Source: Flavobacterium sp. (GTDB lineage Bacteria > Bacteroidota > Bacteroidia > Flavobacteriales > Flavobacteriaceae). Taken from it: a DNA stretch of 64,000 nt. Below, piece by piece: positions 24,440 to 31,977 of this stretch. The first letter of the stretch is position 1; every line of letters starts with the position of its first letter. The notes below the pieces were generated by a model, which saw nothing but the letters and a program-made list of their open reading frames with translations, was not told the origin of the DNA and did not search any database. The translations under genes were made by a program, and so were the position numbers. The stretch covers positions 62,001-126,000 of the forward strand of contig NZ_JBCNKR010000005.1 of the NCBI RefSeq assembly GCF_039595935.1, read 5' to 3'.

Positions 24440-25873
24440 TCAATTTGTATATCCCAATAAATTTAGCCATAATCCTCCAACGATCAGATAAATCAGTAAC
24501 ATTGCCAGTCCTGTAATAAGCCCTTTTATCCACCAGTTCTTTAGATCGACATAACCGCTTCCAAAATAAACCGGTGCGGGTCCGTGTCCGTAATGCGTCA
24601 ATGTTCCATAAACAGACCCTACAAATCCTAACATAAAAGCCAGAAACAACCCAGGCACTCCAAGTGAAACTCCAACGGCTAACAATGCTGCATACATTGC
24701 CGCAACATGTGCTGTTGCACTTGCGAATATATAATGACTAAAGAAGTAGACAGAAATAATAATTACAAAAGCTATTTGCCAGCTTAGACCTGTCATTTGT
24801 GCTTTTACAATTTCACTAAACCAGCCAATAAATCCTAATTTGTCTAATGAACTGGCCATCATTACCAAAACTGCAAACCATACAATGGTATCCCACGCTC
24901 CTTTTTCACCTTTGACATCTTCCCATGTCAGTACTGATGTAAGAAGTAAAACCACTAAACCAATGAATGCTGTGGTAGTTGCATCTATTGAAAACAAATC
25001 TCCTGTCATCCACAGAAACAATAAGATAACAAAGGTTAAAAGCATTAGCCATTCATTTTTTGATACTGCCCCCATTTCTTTTAATTTCTGAGCAGCTACT
25101 TTTGGAGCATCGCCTGTTTTCTTTAATTCTGGCGGGTAGATTTTATATAATAAAAATGGAATTACAAAAAATGCGGTTAAGCCGGGAATTAAGGCTGCAA
25201 TTGCCCACGATGTCCATGAAATATGTATGCCCAGATTTTCTGCAAATTTTTGACACATCGGATTACTTGCTGTTCCTGTTAAAAACATTGACGATGCTAT
25301 AAGATTTACGTTATAACTGCTCAAAGTAAGAAAGGCTCCCAATTTTCTTTTGGTTTCCGGTTTATCAGGATCTGAATCAAAATTCATGGACATTGATTTC
25401 ATAATAGGATAAATTATCCCGCCGCCTCTGGCCGTATTACTCGGTACGACAGGTGCTAAAACTAAATCTGCCAAACCCAATCCGTATGCTAATCCTAAGG
25501 AACTTTTACCAAATATTTTTATGAATAAAAAAGCTATTCGGTTTCCTAATCCTGTCTTTATAAAACCTCGGGCAATAAAAAATGAGATCCCAATAAGCCA
25601 TATTACTTTATTACCAAAACCGCTTAAAGCAAAGGTTATAGAATCTCCTGCACTTTCTGGTGCTAAAACCTGAGTAAAAGCTGTAACCCCAACTGCGATC
25701 ATACACATAGTCCCCATTGATGCAGCTTTTAAAATAATGCCGAGAATTGTTGAAATAAAAATTGCGAATAAATGCCATGCTTCTGGTGTAAGACCAGATG
25801 GAGTTGGAACAAACCAGATTATCAAACCTATTACTAATGTAATAATTGATTTTTTTATGTCTATTTCTTTCAT
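24440..25873 (-). CDS. DASS family anion symporter, copy 2
   Basis: A 477-residue inner membrane transporter, the same type and length as the copy at 21663-23093. It shares PSNTARGGGIIYPI, GTASNPMCQKFA and THYGHGPAPVYFGSGYV; most residues are identical, with changes clustered in the N-terminal helix and in loops (for example LAPESAGDSI instead of LAPGDPGKSI). Those differences could alter affinity or anion preference. It starts 24 bases after a porin gene on the same strand. A hairpin terminator isolates it from the first module, so the two modules are probably controlled separately. Confidence 0.93.
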   Translation of the reverse strand: MKEIDIKKSIITLVIGLIIWFVPTPSGLTPEAWHLFAIFISTILGIILKAASMGTMCMIAVGVTAFTQVLAPESAGDSITFALSGFGNKVIWLIGISFFIARGFIKTGLGNRIAFLFIKIFGKSSLGLAYGLGLADLVLAPVVPSNTARGGGIIYPIMKSMSMNFDSDPDKPETKRKLGAFLTLSSYNVNLIASSMFLTGTASNPMCQKFAENLGIHISWTSWAIAALIPGLTAFFVIPFLLYKIYPPELKKTGDAPKVAAQKLKEMGAVSKNEWLMLLTFVILLFLWMTGDLFSIDATTTAFIGLVVLLLTSVLTWEDVKGEKGAWDTIVWFAVLVMMASSLDKLGFIGWFSEIVKAQMTGLSWQIAFVIIISVYFFSHYIFASATAHVAAMYAALLAVGVSLGVPGLFLAFMLGFVGSVYGTLTHYGHGPAPVYFGSGYVDLKNWWIKGLITGLAMLLIYLIVGGLWLNLLGYTN

Positions 25874-25897
25874 TATTAGTATTGTTAAAAATTAATT

Positions 25898-27052
25898 TTA
25901 GAAAAATCTCCCTTGAAATTGTATGATAAATAAGTTGTTATCATATATAGAAGTGTTTGGAATATTACGCTTGTAGTTGTCAAACTGCATTCCCATTTCG
26001 ATACGGCCGGTATAACCTTTTCCAAACTCCAAACTTGCCATAGGTGTATAGGTTTGTTTCGCATTTGAATCTATTTTGAAATTCCTGTCAAAATATTCAT
26101 ATCTGCATGAAAATTCTATTGCTGTTAATTTTCGATATTGTATCTCATATCTTAGATTAGGCAGGAAATACGCTCCTCGCATTTGATATTCGTTAAGATT
26201 TGAAGTTCTCGCATCTGGAGCTAATGAATAATATAAGTAATGATTAATTCCCTGTTTTGCTTCAAGTTGTATTTGCAGTGTAAATTTGTCTGCCAACTTA
26301 AAATCGGCAGTAAGATCAAGACCAAGTGCAAAAACTTTGTTTTTATAAACTTCACCAATACCGCCATTAAGACCAAAATTGATGTTATGCTTTTTATCCA
26401 ATTCAAAACCCAGACGTGTTGAATACTGCTTTCCATTATCTTTATCAGAAACCTGATCTTTTCCATTTCCGTTTACTGCTGAAACAGCATAAGTAACGGG
26501 CATTTTTCCTAAATTAAGACTTCCGAACATAGAAGCTCCAATTTGAAAACTTGTCCATCCATTATTTCCAAATTCTGAGTATTGATTTGAGTAATCAAAT
26601 GATTTAAGAATATCCGCCGGGTTTAATTCCTCGATTCCAAAAGCTGGTCTGAACTGCCCCACTAAAAAGCCAATATTTTTATTAAAAGTATATCTTGCAA
26701 AAGCATTTTCGAGGACTTTGCCTTTAGGATCTGATTTGAAATCTGCAAAATTTGCCAGTACTACAACATCAAAACTTTCTCCTAATTTAGTTGTAACTCC
26801 CAACCGCATTCTTTTAATATCAAAGGTATCTTCTACGGCTTTATCATCCGAATGATGAAGTCCGCTTACTGCGTCAACTCCATTAGTAAATCCACTTAAA
26901 TACCTCGCCTGAAAAAGACCCTGAAATTTGAATTGTGGATATTTTACTTCTGTCTTAGAATTAGAATCTATTGTTTGTCCATTCGATAAAAATGGAAATA
27001 ATAAGCCCAATAGAAAAGCCTTAAAAACTGAAAAATTATGTATTCGATTCAT
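25898..27052 (-). CDS. Phosphate-selective porin O/P-like outer membrane porin, copy 2
   Basis: An outer membrane porin of 384 residues when started at the ATG with complement at 27050-27052 (MNRIHNFSVFKAFLLGLLF...); an upstream in-frame ATG at 27073 would add seven hydrophobic residues and is less likely. It has the same pattern as copy 1: YPQFKFQGLFQARYLSGF, FDIKRMRLGVTTKLGES, a GRIEMGMQFDNYKRN segment and a terminal FIIQFQGRFF. The DASS transporter gene follows after 24 bases. It is probably the outer membrane pore for the same type of anionic nutrient. Confidence 0.88.
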   Translation of the reverse strand: MNRIHNFSVFKAFLLGLLFPFLSNGQTIDSNSKTEVKYPQFKFQGLFQARYLSGFTNGVDAVSGLHHSDDKAVEDTFDIKRMRLGVTTKLGESFDVVVLANFADFKSDPKGKVLENAFARYTFNKNIGFLVGQFRPAFGIEELNPADILKSFDYSNQYSEFGNNGWTSFQIGASMFGSLNLGKMPVTYAVSAVNGNGKDQVSDKDNGKQYSTRLGFELDKKHNINFGLNGGIGEVYKNKVFALGLDLTADFKLADKFTLQIQLEAKQGINHYLYYSLAPDARTSNLNEYQMRGAYFLPNLRYEIQYRKLTAIEFSCRYEYFDRNFKIDSNAKQTYTPMASLEFGKGYTGRIEMGMQFDNYKRNIPNTSIYDNNLFIIQFQGRFF

Positions 27053-27203
27053 AACTATAAAAATTAAATTCAATCCGAAAACAAACTTTAAATAAGTTTA
27101 TTCTTACAGTAAATTTAATTTTATGTCAGTTCTAAAAACCTGATTTAAATCATCATTTTAATTATTATTAACTTTTAGCTTTTTTAATATTAGGCACAAA
27201 AAA

Positions 27204-27229
27204 AAAGCATAAGAATTAACTTATGCTTT
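27204..27229 (-). terminator. Terminator of the ABC-F gene
   Basis: AAAGCATAAG (27204-27213) pairs with CTTATGCTTT (27220-27229) over 6 bases; on the minus strand it is followed by a T run. It resembles the terminator at 24391-24420 in sequence. Confidence 0.85.
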
Positions 27230-27251
27230 CTGTAATTATTTGCATTTTAAC

Positions 27252-28886
27252 TTATTTTTCAATCTCTCTCATCGAATCCATTTTTTTATGTGCAAGGAAA
27301 CCTGCCACATCTTCAAAGTGTTCTTTAACTCGTTTGTTACCAAATTCAAAAACTTTAGTTGCTAATCCGTCAAGGAAATCACGGTCGTGAGAAACCAAGA
27401 TCAGAGTTCCGTCAAAATCACGTAAAGCATCTTTAATGATATCTTTAGTCTTCATATCTAAGTGATTTGAAGGCTCATCCAGAATTAACAAGTTCACTGG
27501 CTCCAGCAACAATTTAATCATTGCCAAACGTGTTTTTTCTCCTCCTGAAAGCACTTTTACTTTTTTGGTGATATCATCTCCCTGAAACATGAAAGCTCCT
27601 AAGATATTTTTGATTTGTGTTCTGATATCTCCAACTGCAATACTATCGATTGTTTCAAAAATGGTTGCGTTTTCATCTAATAGAGCGGCTTGATTTTGAG
27701 CAAAATAGCCAATTTGCGCATTATGTCCAATATCAACACTTCCAGAATCTACCCCAATTTCTTTCATGATTGCTTTAATCATAGTAGATTTTCCTTCTCC
27801 ATTTTTCCCAACAAATGCTACTTTCTGACCACGTTCAATTACGATGTTTGCATCTTTAAAAACAACATGATCTCCGTACGATTTAGACATTTCTTTTACA
27901 ATAACCGGATATTGTCCTGAACGTGCAGCCGGCGGGAATTTTAAACGTAATGCTGATGTATCTACTTCGTCAACCTGAACAATTTCAAGTTTTTCAAGCA
28001 TTTTTACACGTGACTGAACAGCATCTGTTTTTGAGAATGTTCCTTTAAAACGTTCAATAAACGCACGGTTTTCTGCAATCATTTTTTGCTGTTCGTCATA
28101 GGCTTTCTGCTGATGTATACGACGGTCTTTTCTTAACTCTAAATAATGAGAATATTTTGCTTTGTAATCGTAAATTCTTCCCATTGTAACTTCAATAGTA
28201 CGGTTGGTAATATTATCTACAAACGCTCTATCGTGCGAAATTACAACTACTGCTTTTGCCTGATTCAATAAGAATTCTTCCAGCCATTGAATACTTTCTA
28301 TATCCATGTGGTTGGTAGGCTCATCCAGCAAAATCAAATCTGGTTTCTGTAAAAGGATTTTAGCTAATTCGATACGCATTCTCCATCCTCCTGAAAACTC
28401 CGATGTCTGACGTGAAAAATCTTCTCTTTCAAACCCTAAACCAACTAATATTTTCTCAACTTCAGCTTCATAATTCACTTCTTCGATAGCATAAAATTTC
28501 TCGCTTAAGTCAGAAACTCTTTCGATTAATTTCATGTATTCGTCACTTTCATAATCTGTACGAACGGTTAACTGCTCATTGATTTCGTCGATTTCGGCTT
28601 TCATTTTAAAAATATCGCTGAAAGCTTTTGATGCTTCTTCCATTACAGTTGCTCCATCTTCTGTAAGCAAATGCTGTGGCAGGTAAGCAATTACAGCTTC
28701 TTTTGGAGCCGAAATATTTCCTGTTGAAGGCTTATTTACACCTGCAATTATTTTTAAAAGTGTCGATTTTCCCGCACCATTTTTACCCATAAGGGCAATT
28801 TTATCATTTTCGTTGATAGCAAAAGAAACATCGCTAAAAAGTGTAGTTCCGCCAAACTGAACCGAAATATCGTTAACTGTAATCAT
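27252..28886 (-). CDS. ABC-F family ATP-binding protein (ribosome-associated type)
   Basis: A 544-residue soluble protein with two ABC domains and no membrane segment, the hallmark of ABC-F translation factors. The first domain has GKNGAGKST at residues 34-42, FSGGWRMR and LILLDEPTNHMD. An Arg/Lys-rich linker with YLELRKDRRIHQQKAYDEQQ follows, and the second domain has GKNGEGKST, LSGGEKTRL and LLILDEPSNHLD. It probably acts at the ribosomal E site to relieve stalls or tune translation, as YbiT- and EttA-type proteins do; which subtype is not clear. A perfect promoter lies 60 bases upstream. Confidence 0.9.
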   Translation of the reverse strand: MITVNDISVQFGGTTLFSDVSFAINENDKIALMGKNGAGKSTLLKIIAGVNKPSTGNISAPKEAVIAYLPQHLLTEDGATVMEEASKAFSDIFKMKAEIDEINEQLTVRTDYESDEYMKLIERVSDLSEKFYAIEEVNYEAEVEKILVGLGFEREDFSRQTSEFSGGWRMRIELAKILLQKPDLILLDEPTNHMDIESIQWLEEFLLNQAKAVVVISHDRAFVDNITNRTIEVTMGRIYDYKAKYSHYLELRKDRRIHQQKAYDEQQKMIAENRAFIERFKGTFSKTDAVQSRVKMLEKLEIVQVDEVDTSALRLKFPPAARSGQYPVIVKEMSKSYGDHVVFKDANIVIERGQKVAFVGKNGEGKSTMIKAIMKEIGVDSGSVDIGHNAQIGYFAQNQAALLDENATIFETIDSIAVGDIRTQIKNILGAFMFQGDDITKKVKVLSGGEKTRLAMIKLLLEPVNLLILDEPSNHLDMKTKDIIKDALRDFDGTLILVSHDRDFLDGLATKVFEFGNKRVKEHFEDVAGFLAHKKMDSMREIEK

Positions 28887-28951
28887 TTGTCTTTTGTGAA
28901 TTTTGTTTAATCGGTTAATCGTTTATCCGACTACCCATTTTTTTCGTGCTG

Positions 28952-28981
28952 CAAAGATAGATTAATTAGATAATTAGGCAA
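28952..28981 (-). promoter_or_regulatory. Promoter of the ABC-F gene
   Basis: On the minus strand, TTG (28981-28979), 19 bases and TATCTTTG (28959-28952) match the vegetative consensus exactly. The spacer and -33 element lie inside an AT-rich repeat arm (28961-28984). Confidence 0.75.
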
Positions 28982-28984
28982 TTA
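28961..28984. repeat. AT-rich arm, inverted relative to 29218-29241
   Basis: These 24 bases are the exact reverse complement of 29218-29241. A 22-base direct copy of the latter is at 29500-29521. The core is TAATTAGATAATTAGGCAAT. They flank the repeats and gene fragment in the 28887-29518 gap. Confidence 0.85.
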
Positions 28985-29041
28985 CAAAATGTGGCAATTT
29001 ATCAATTAGATAATTTTGAGAATGTTTTCATTCTGTTCATT

Positions 29042-29143
29042 AAACTGGACTGAAGTCCAGCTCTACAATATAAAATGTTCCTTCGGAACAACAAAAGATC
29101 CATCGGCTCGATATATTTTGTAGGGCTGGACTTCAGTCCAGTT
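29042..29143. repeat. Structured 100-base repeat, copy A (interior inverted)
   Basis: The ends carry ACTGGACTGAAGTCCAG and CTGGACTTCAGTCCAGT, each a small hairpin, and together they form a long outer inverted repeat. Inside are GTTCCTTCGGAAC (a small palindrome) and a GGATC-type arm. The interior is in reverse orientation compared with copy B at 29327-29426 and copy C at 58734-58849. Confidence 0.85.
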
Positions 29144-29165
29144 AATATATAGATATGCAAAAACA

Positions 29166-29197
29166 AAACCCGGCAGGTTTTAAAACCTGTCGGGTTT
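29166..29197. terminator. Terminator-like hairpin in the duplicated fragment
   Basis: AAACCCGGCAGGTTTT pairs with AAAACCTGTCGGGTTT with one mismatch. It is a copy of the hairpin at 29447-29479. Confidence 0.75.
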
Positions 29198-29217
29198 GCA
29201 AAAATTATCTAATTTTC

Positions 29218-29241
29218 TAATTGCCTAATTATCTAATTAAT
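29218..29241. repeat. AT-rich repeat arm
   Basis: Exact reverse complement of 28961-28984, with a direct copy at 29500-29521 (core TAATTGCCTAATTATCTAAT). It overlaps the stop codon of the gene fragment. Confidence 0.8.
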
Positions 29242-29326
29242 CTTTTCTCCATTTTTTTGTTTCTTCAAAAATATGTTCTAAGATCGCAGCTTCTGTTTCG
29301 TCAAATTCAATATTTCTTCGACTCTT

Positions 29327-29426
29327 AACCGGACTAAAGTCCAGCCCTACAATATAGATCAAGCCAAAGGCTCTTTTAAGTTCCGAAGGAACGAATTATA
29401 TTGTAGAGCTGGACTTCAGTCCAGTT
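29327..29426. repeat. Structured 100-base repeat, copy B
   Basis: Begins with CCGGACTAAAGTCCAG, ends with CTGGACTTCAGTCCAG. Inside are AGCCAAAGGCT (hairpin) and GTTCCGAAGGAAC (hairpin), so a cloverleaf-like fold is possible with the outer arms paired. It is in the same orientation as copy C at 58734-58849. Confidence 0.85.
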
Positions 29427-29446
29427 CAAATACATGCAAAAAAATA

Positions 29447-29479
29447 AAACCCGACAGGTTTTAAAAACCTGTCGGGTTT
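29447..29479. terminator. Terminator of the GlmU-like gene
   Basis: AAACCCGACAGGTTTT pairs with AAAACCTGTCGGGTTT around a single-base loop. On the minus strand it follows the stop of the GlmU-like gene. Confidence 0.85.
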
Positions 29480-29518
29480 GCAAAAATTATCTAATTTTCT
29501 AATTGCCTAATTATCTAA

Positions 29519-30694
29519 TTAGTCTTTTCTCCATTTTTTTGTTTCTTCGAAAATATGTTCTAAGATCGAAGCTTCTGTTTCGTCAAATTCGATATTTCTT
29601 CGGCTCATAACTAATCTGGCTGTTTCAAAGGCTTTTTTAGTTACATAAGTTGTAAATCCTGCTGCACCGCCCCAAGAAAAACTCGGAACAAAATTGCGAG
29701 GAAATCCAGAACCAAAAATATTGGCACTTACTCCAACAACAGTCCCGGTGTTAAACATTGTATTTATTCCGCATTTACTGTGATCTCCCATCATTAAGCC
29801 ACAAAACTGAAGTCCTGTTTTTGCAAAACCTTCTGTTTCATAACTCCATAATTTAACTTCTTCGTAGTTGTTTTTTAGGTTTGAATTATTTGAATCTGCT
29901 CCAATATTACACCATTCACCTAAAACAGAATCACCTAAAAATCCTTCGTGTCCTTTATTTGAATTTGCAAAAAGAACTGAATTTTTAACCTCACCGCCTA
30001 TTCTTGATCCCGGACCAACAGTTGTTGCGCCATAAACCTTAGCCGACATTTTTACCATTGCATTTTCACATAAAGCAAAAGGTCCGCGAATTACGGTTCC
30101 TTCCATAATCTCGGTATTCTTTCCTATATATATAGGTCCTGTCGATGCGTTTAAAGTTACAAACTCTAATTTTGCACCTTCTTCTATAAATATATTTTCC
30201 GGAGCAATTACGTTTACACTTTTAGGAATTGGTTGTGATTTTCTGTCTTCGGTTAAAAAAGCAAAATCGGCACGAATAGCAGCATCATTTTTTGAAAAAA
30301 TATCCCAGGTATGTTCAATTGTTAAACAATCGTCGTTATAGTGAATGATTTCGTATGAATCAAAATCAACTTCTTCCTGATTTTCTGTAGTAAAAAAAGC
30401 AATTACATCTTCTCCTTTAAAAATTGCCTGATTTGGTTTTAATTCCGTAACAAGTTCAACAAGCGTATCATTTGGCAAATACGCCGCATTTATCATTACA
30501 TTTTCTTCCATTTCTACCATTGGGAATTTAGTTGAAAGGTAATCTTCTGTAATTGTTGTTATTGTAGAGCCCAAACGTGTTTCCCATTTTTGGCGAATGG
30601 TCATAATTCCGATTAAAATATCAGCAACTGGTCTTGTAAAGGTAAAAGGTAATAAAGCATTCCGGACGGGACCGTCAAAAAGAATGTAATTCAT
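29519..30694 (-). CDS. GlmU-family putative sugar nucleotidyltransferase/acyltransferase
   Basis: A 391-residue cytosolic protein of the Bacteroidota GlmU-like family. It begins MNYILFDGPVRNALLPFTFTR, a shortened nucleotidyltransferase-like domain that lacks the usual N-terminal GxGTRM loop, so uridylyl transfer is doubtful. The C-terminal half (from about residue 180) is a left-handed beta-helix of hexapeptide repeats (GPIYIGKNTEIMEGTVIRGP, then GSRIGGEVKNSVLFANSNK). The family is taken to act on sugar phosphates, perhaps in cell wall or lipid A precursor supply, but the reaction is not known for certain. The last 29 codons are duplicated at 29237-29326. A terminator follows directly. Confidence 0.85.
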   Translation of the reverse strand: MNYILFDGPVRNALLPFTFTRPVADILIGIMTIRQKWETRLGSTITTITEDYLSTKFPMVEMEENVMINAAYLPNDTLVELVTELKPNQAIFKGEDVIAFFTTENQEEVDFDSYEIIHYNDDCLTIEHTWDIFSKNDAAIRADFAFLTEDRKSQPIPKSVNVIAPENIFIEEGAKLEFVTLNASTGPIYIGKNTEIMEGTVIRGPFALCENAMVKMSAKVYGATTVGPGSRIGGEVKNSVLFANSNKGHEGFLGDSVLGEWCNIGADSNNSNLKNNYEEVKLWSYETEGFAKTGLQFCGLMMGDHSKCGINTMFNTGTVVGVSANIFGSGFPRNFVPSFSWGGAAGFTTYVTKKAFETARLVMSRRNIEFDETEASILEHIFEETKKWRKD

Positions 30695-30784
30695 AAATTT
30701 GATTTAATGTGTTAAAATTAGTTTGGTTACCGAGGTCAAAGTTACAAATATTTATGTGTTTCATTAATATATGTTTTTTCTGAT

Positions 30785-30854
30785 AACCACGAATTCACGA
30801 ATTAAATTTATTATCCCACTATGATAATCAAAAATAATTCGTGAATTCGCGGCT
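30785..30854. repeat. Inverted repeat, CACGAATTCACGAAT type
   Basis: CCACGAATTCACGAAT (30787-30802) and ATTCGTGAATTCGCGG (30837-30852) are reverse complements with one mismatch. Related words, ATTCGTGAATTTGTGGC, occur at 55023-55039. Confidence 0.8.
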
Positions 30855-30876
30855 TATTAAAAAATACAGCATAAAA

Positions 30877-30902
30877 AAAGCCTTCCAGTTTTGGAAGGCT
30901 TT
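30877..30902 (-). terminator. Terminator of rpmE2
   Basis: AAAGCCTTCCA (30877-30887) pairs with TGGAAGGCTTT (30892-30902) over a 4-base loop. On the minus strand it ends in a T run. Confidence 0.9.
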
Positions 30903-30923
30903 CTGTATAGTTTTAAACAGCTA

Positions 30924-31178
30924 TTATTTTTTAGCGTGTTTTGCATATTTAGTTTTGAATTTATCAATACGTCCTGCAGTATCGATAAGTTTAGATTTAC
31001 CAGTATAAAAAGGGTGAGATGTTCTAGAAATCTCCATTTTTACAACTGGATACTCAACTCCGTCAACTTCAATTGTTTCTTTTGTATCTGCAGTAGATTT
31101 AGTGATAAAAACGTCATCATTTGACATGTCTTTAAATGCAACTAATCTGTAATTTTCTGGGTGAACTCCTTTTTTCAT
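30924..31178 (-). CDS. rpmE2: 50S ribosomal protein L31 type B
   Basis: An 84-residue ribosomal protein beginning [20 protein letters not shown], with [20 protein letters not shown] near the C-terminus. It lacks the Cys residues of zinc-binding L31, so it is the type B (zinc-independent) form, which in many bacteria is used under zinc limitation but in Flavobacteria is often the only copy. The start fits the family. A promoter lies about 120 bases upstream on the minus strand, and the gap between gene and promoter holds no other feature that I see. Confidence 0.96.
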   Translation of the reverse strand: MKKGVHPENYRLVAFKDMSNDDVFITKSTADTKETIEVDGVEYPVVKMEISRTSHPFYTGKSKLIDTAGRIDKFKTKYAKHAKK

Positions 31179-31295
31179 CTTTTCTTTTTATTTATTGTTT
31201 GGAACATTTTTATTTCGAAGCTTTTTCATGGTTAGAAAAAGGTATAAACAAAGAATGCTCTTTTTTGTTTAAAATTTTAATTAATTTTGAGTGTG

Positions 31296-31324
31296 CAAAT
31301 TTACAATTCTTTTTTAATAAACAA
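31296..31324 (-). promoter_or_regulatory. Promoter of rpmE2
   Basis: On the minus strand, TTG (31324-31322), an 18-base spacer and TAAATTTG (31303-31296). The long leader of about 120 bases could hold an autoregulatory site, but none is evident. Confidence 0.6.
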
Positions 31325-31393
31325 ATACTTAGCTTACTTTTTTTTAGTTTATTTCGAAAAGCTTTTTTTATCTCCGATTATAGTGGGAATTAC

Positions 31394-31401
31394 TATATTT
31401 G
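31394..31401 (+). promoter_or_regulatory. TATATTTG -7 box for the DUF4199-GT2 pair
   Basis: TATATTTG lies 23 bases before the ATG at 31425. The upstream region is a T run without TTG at the expected distance. Confidence 0.5.
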
Positions 31402-31424
31402 TGGATTAAAAAAATTGTTATTTT

Positions 31425-31967
31425 ATGGATAAAAGTATATCACCTGCCAAGTCAGGAACAATGTATGGTGTTTTATTTGGTGTTATAATGGTTTTAGAGT
31501 TTGTGATTATGTATGTAATAGGCATGAAATCATTAGTAAATACAAGTGTTGGAACGATAGTAAATATAGCAAACTATTTAGTTTTACCTCTTATATTTAT
31601 ATTCTTAGGCTGTAATCATTATAAGAAAAACATCAACAATGGTTTTATATCTTTTTCTGAATGTTTAAAAACCGGAGTCTCTATTACTGTTCTTGCAGGT
31701 TTAATATATGCTATCTTTAGTGTGATTTTTAACTTCATTTTTCCTGATTTTATAAATGAAATGTTAGATATTACCAGAAGCCAAATGATTGCTCAAAATC
31801 CTAATATAACCGCAAAAGAACTAGAAATGGGACTTGGTATGGTTAAAAAATTCATGAATCCGTTAATTGTTTTTCCGGTAACATTAGTTATGTATTCATT
31901 AATCGGATTAATATACTCCTTAATTGTCGGAGCAATTGTAAAGAATGAAAAACCATCAAGTCTATAA
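31425..31967 (+). CDS. DUF4199 membrane protein
   Basis: A 180-residue inner membrane protein of the DUF4199 type with four hydrophobic segments (MYGVLFGVIMVLEFVIMYVI, then VLPLIFIFLGCNHYKK, TVLAGLIYAIFSVIFNFIF and a last helix around PVTLVMYSLIGLIYSLIVGA). A loop of about 45 residues between helices three and four is rich in Met and Asn (EMLDITRSQMIAQNPN). Its function is unknown. A GT2 glycosyltransferase gene begins 10 bases downstream, a common pairing in Flavobacteria, so the membrane protein may act with it. Confidence 0.85.
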   Translation: MDKSISPAKSGTMYGVLFGVIMVLEFVIMYVIGMKSLVNTSVGTIVNIANYLVLPLIFIFLGCNHYKKNINNGFISFSECLKTGVSITVLAGLIYAIFSVIFNFIFPDFINEMLDITRSQMIAQNPNITAKELEMGLGMVKKFMNPLIVFPVTLVMYSLIGLIYSLIVGAIVKNEKPSSL

Positions 31968-31977
31968 TAAAAAATAA

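Larger units (their letters stand above)
29144..29326 (-). pseudogene. Duplicated 3' end of the GlmU-like gene with its terminator
   Basis: Positions 29237-29326 on the minus strand encode SRRNIEFDETEAAILEHIF followed by EETKKWRKD and a stop, nearly identical to the last 29 codons of the GlmU-like gene at 29519-30694. Downstream, 29166-29197 repeats that gene's terminator (CCCGGCAGGTTTTAAAACCT then GTCGGG). The fragment has no start and is not a functional gene. Its coding end abuts repeat copy B with no spacer, and repeat copy A lies at its other side, so it is a duplicated fragment bounded by repeats. Confidence 0.85.

Noticed and set aside
29042..29426. Complete insertion sequence in the gap
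   Set aside because: No transposase frame is present; only the two 100-base repeats and a gene fragment.
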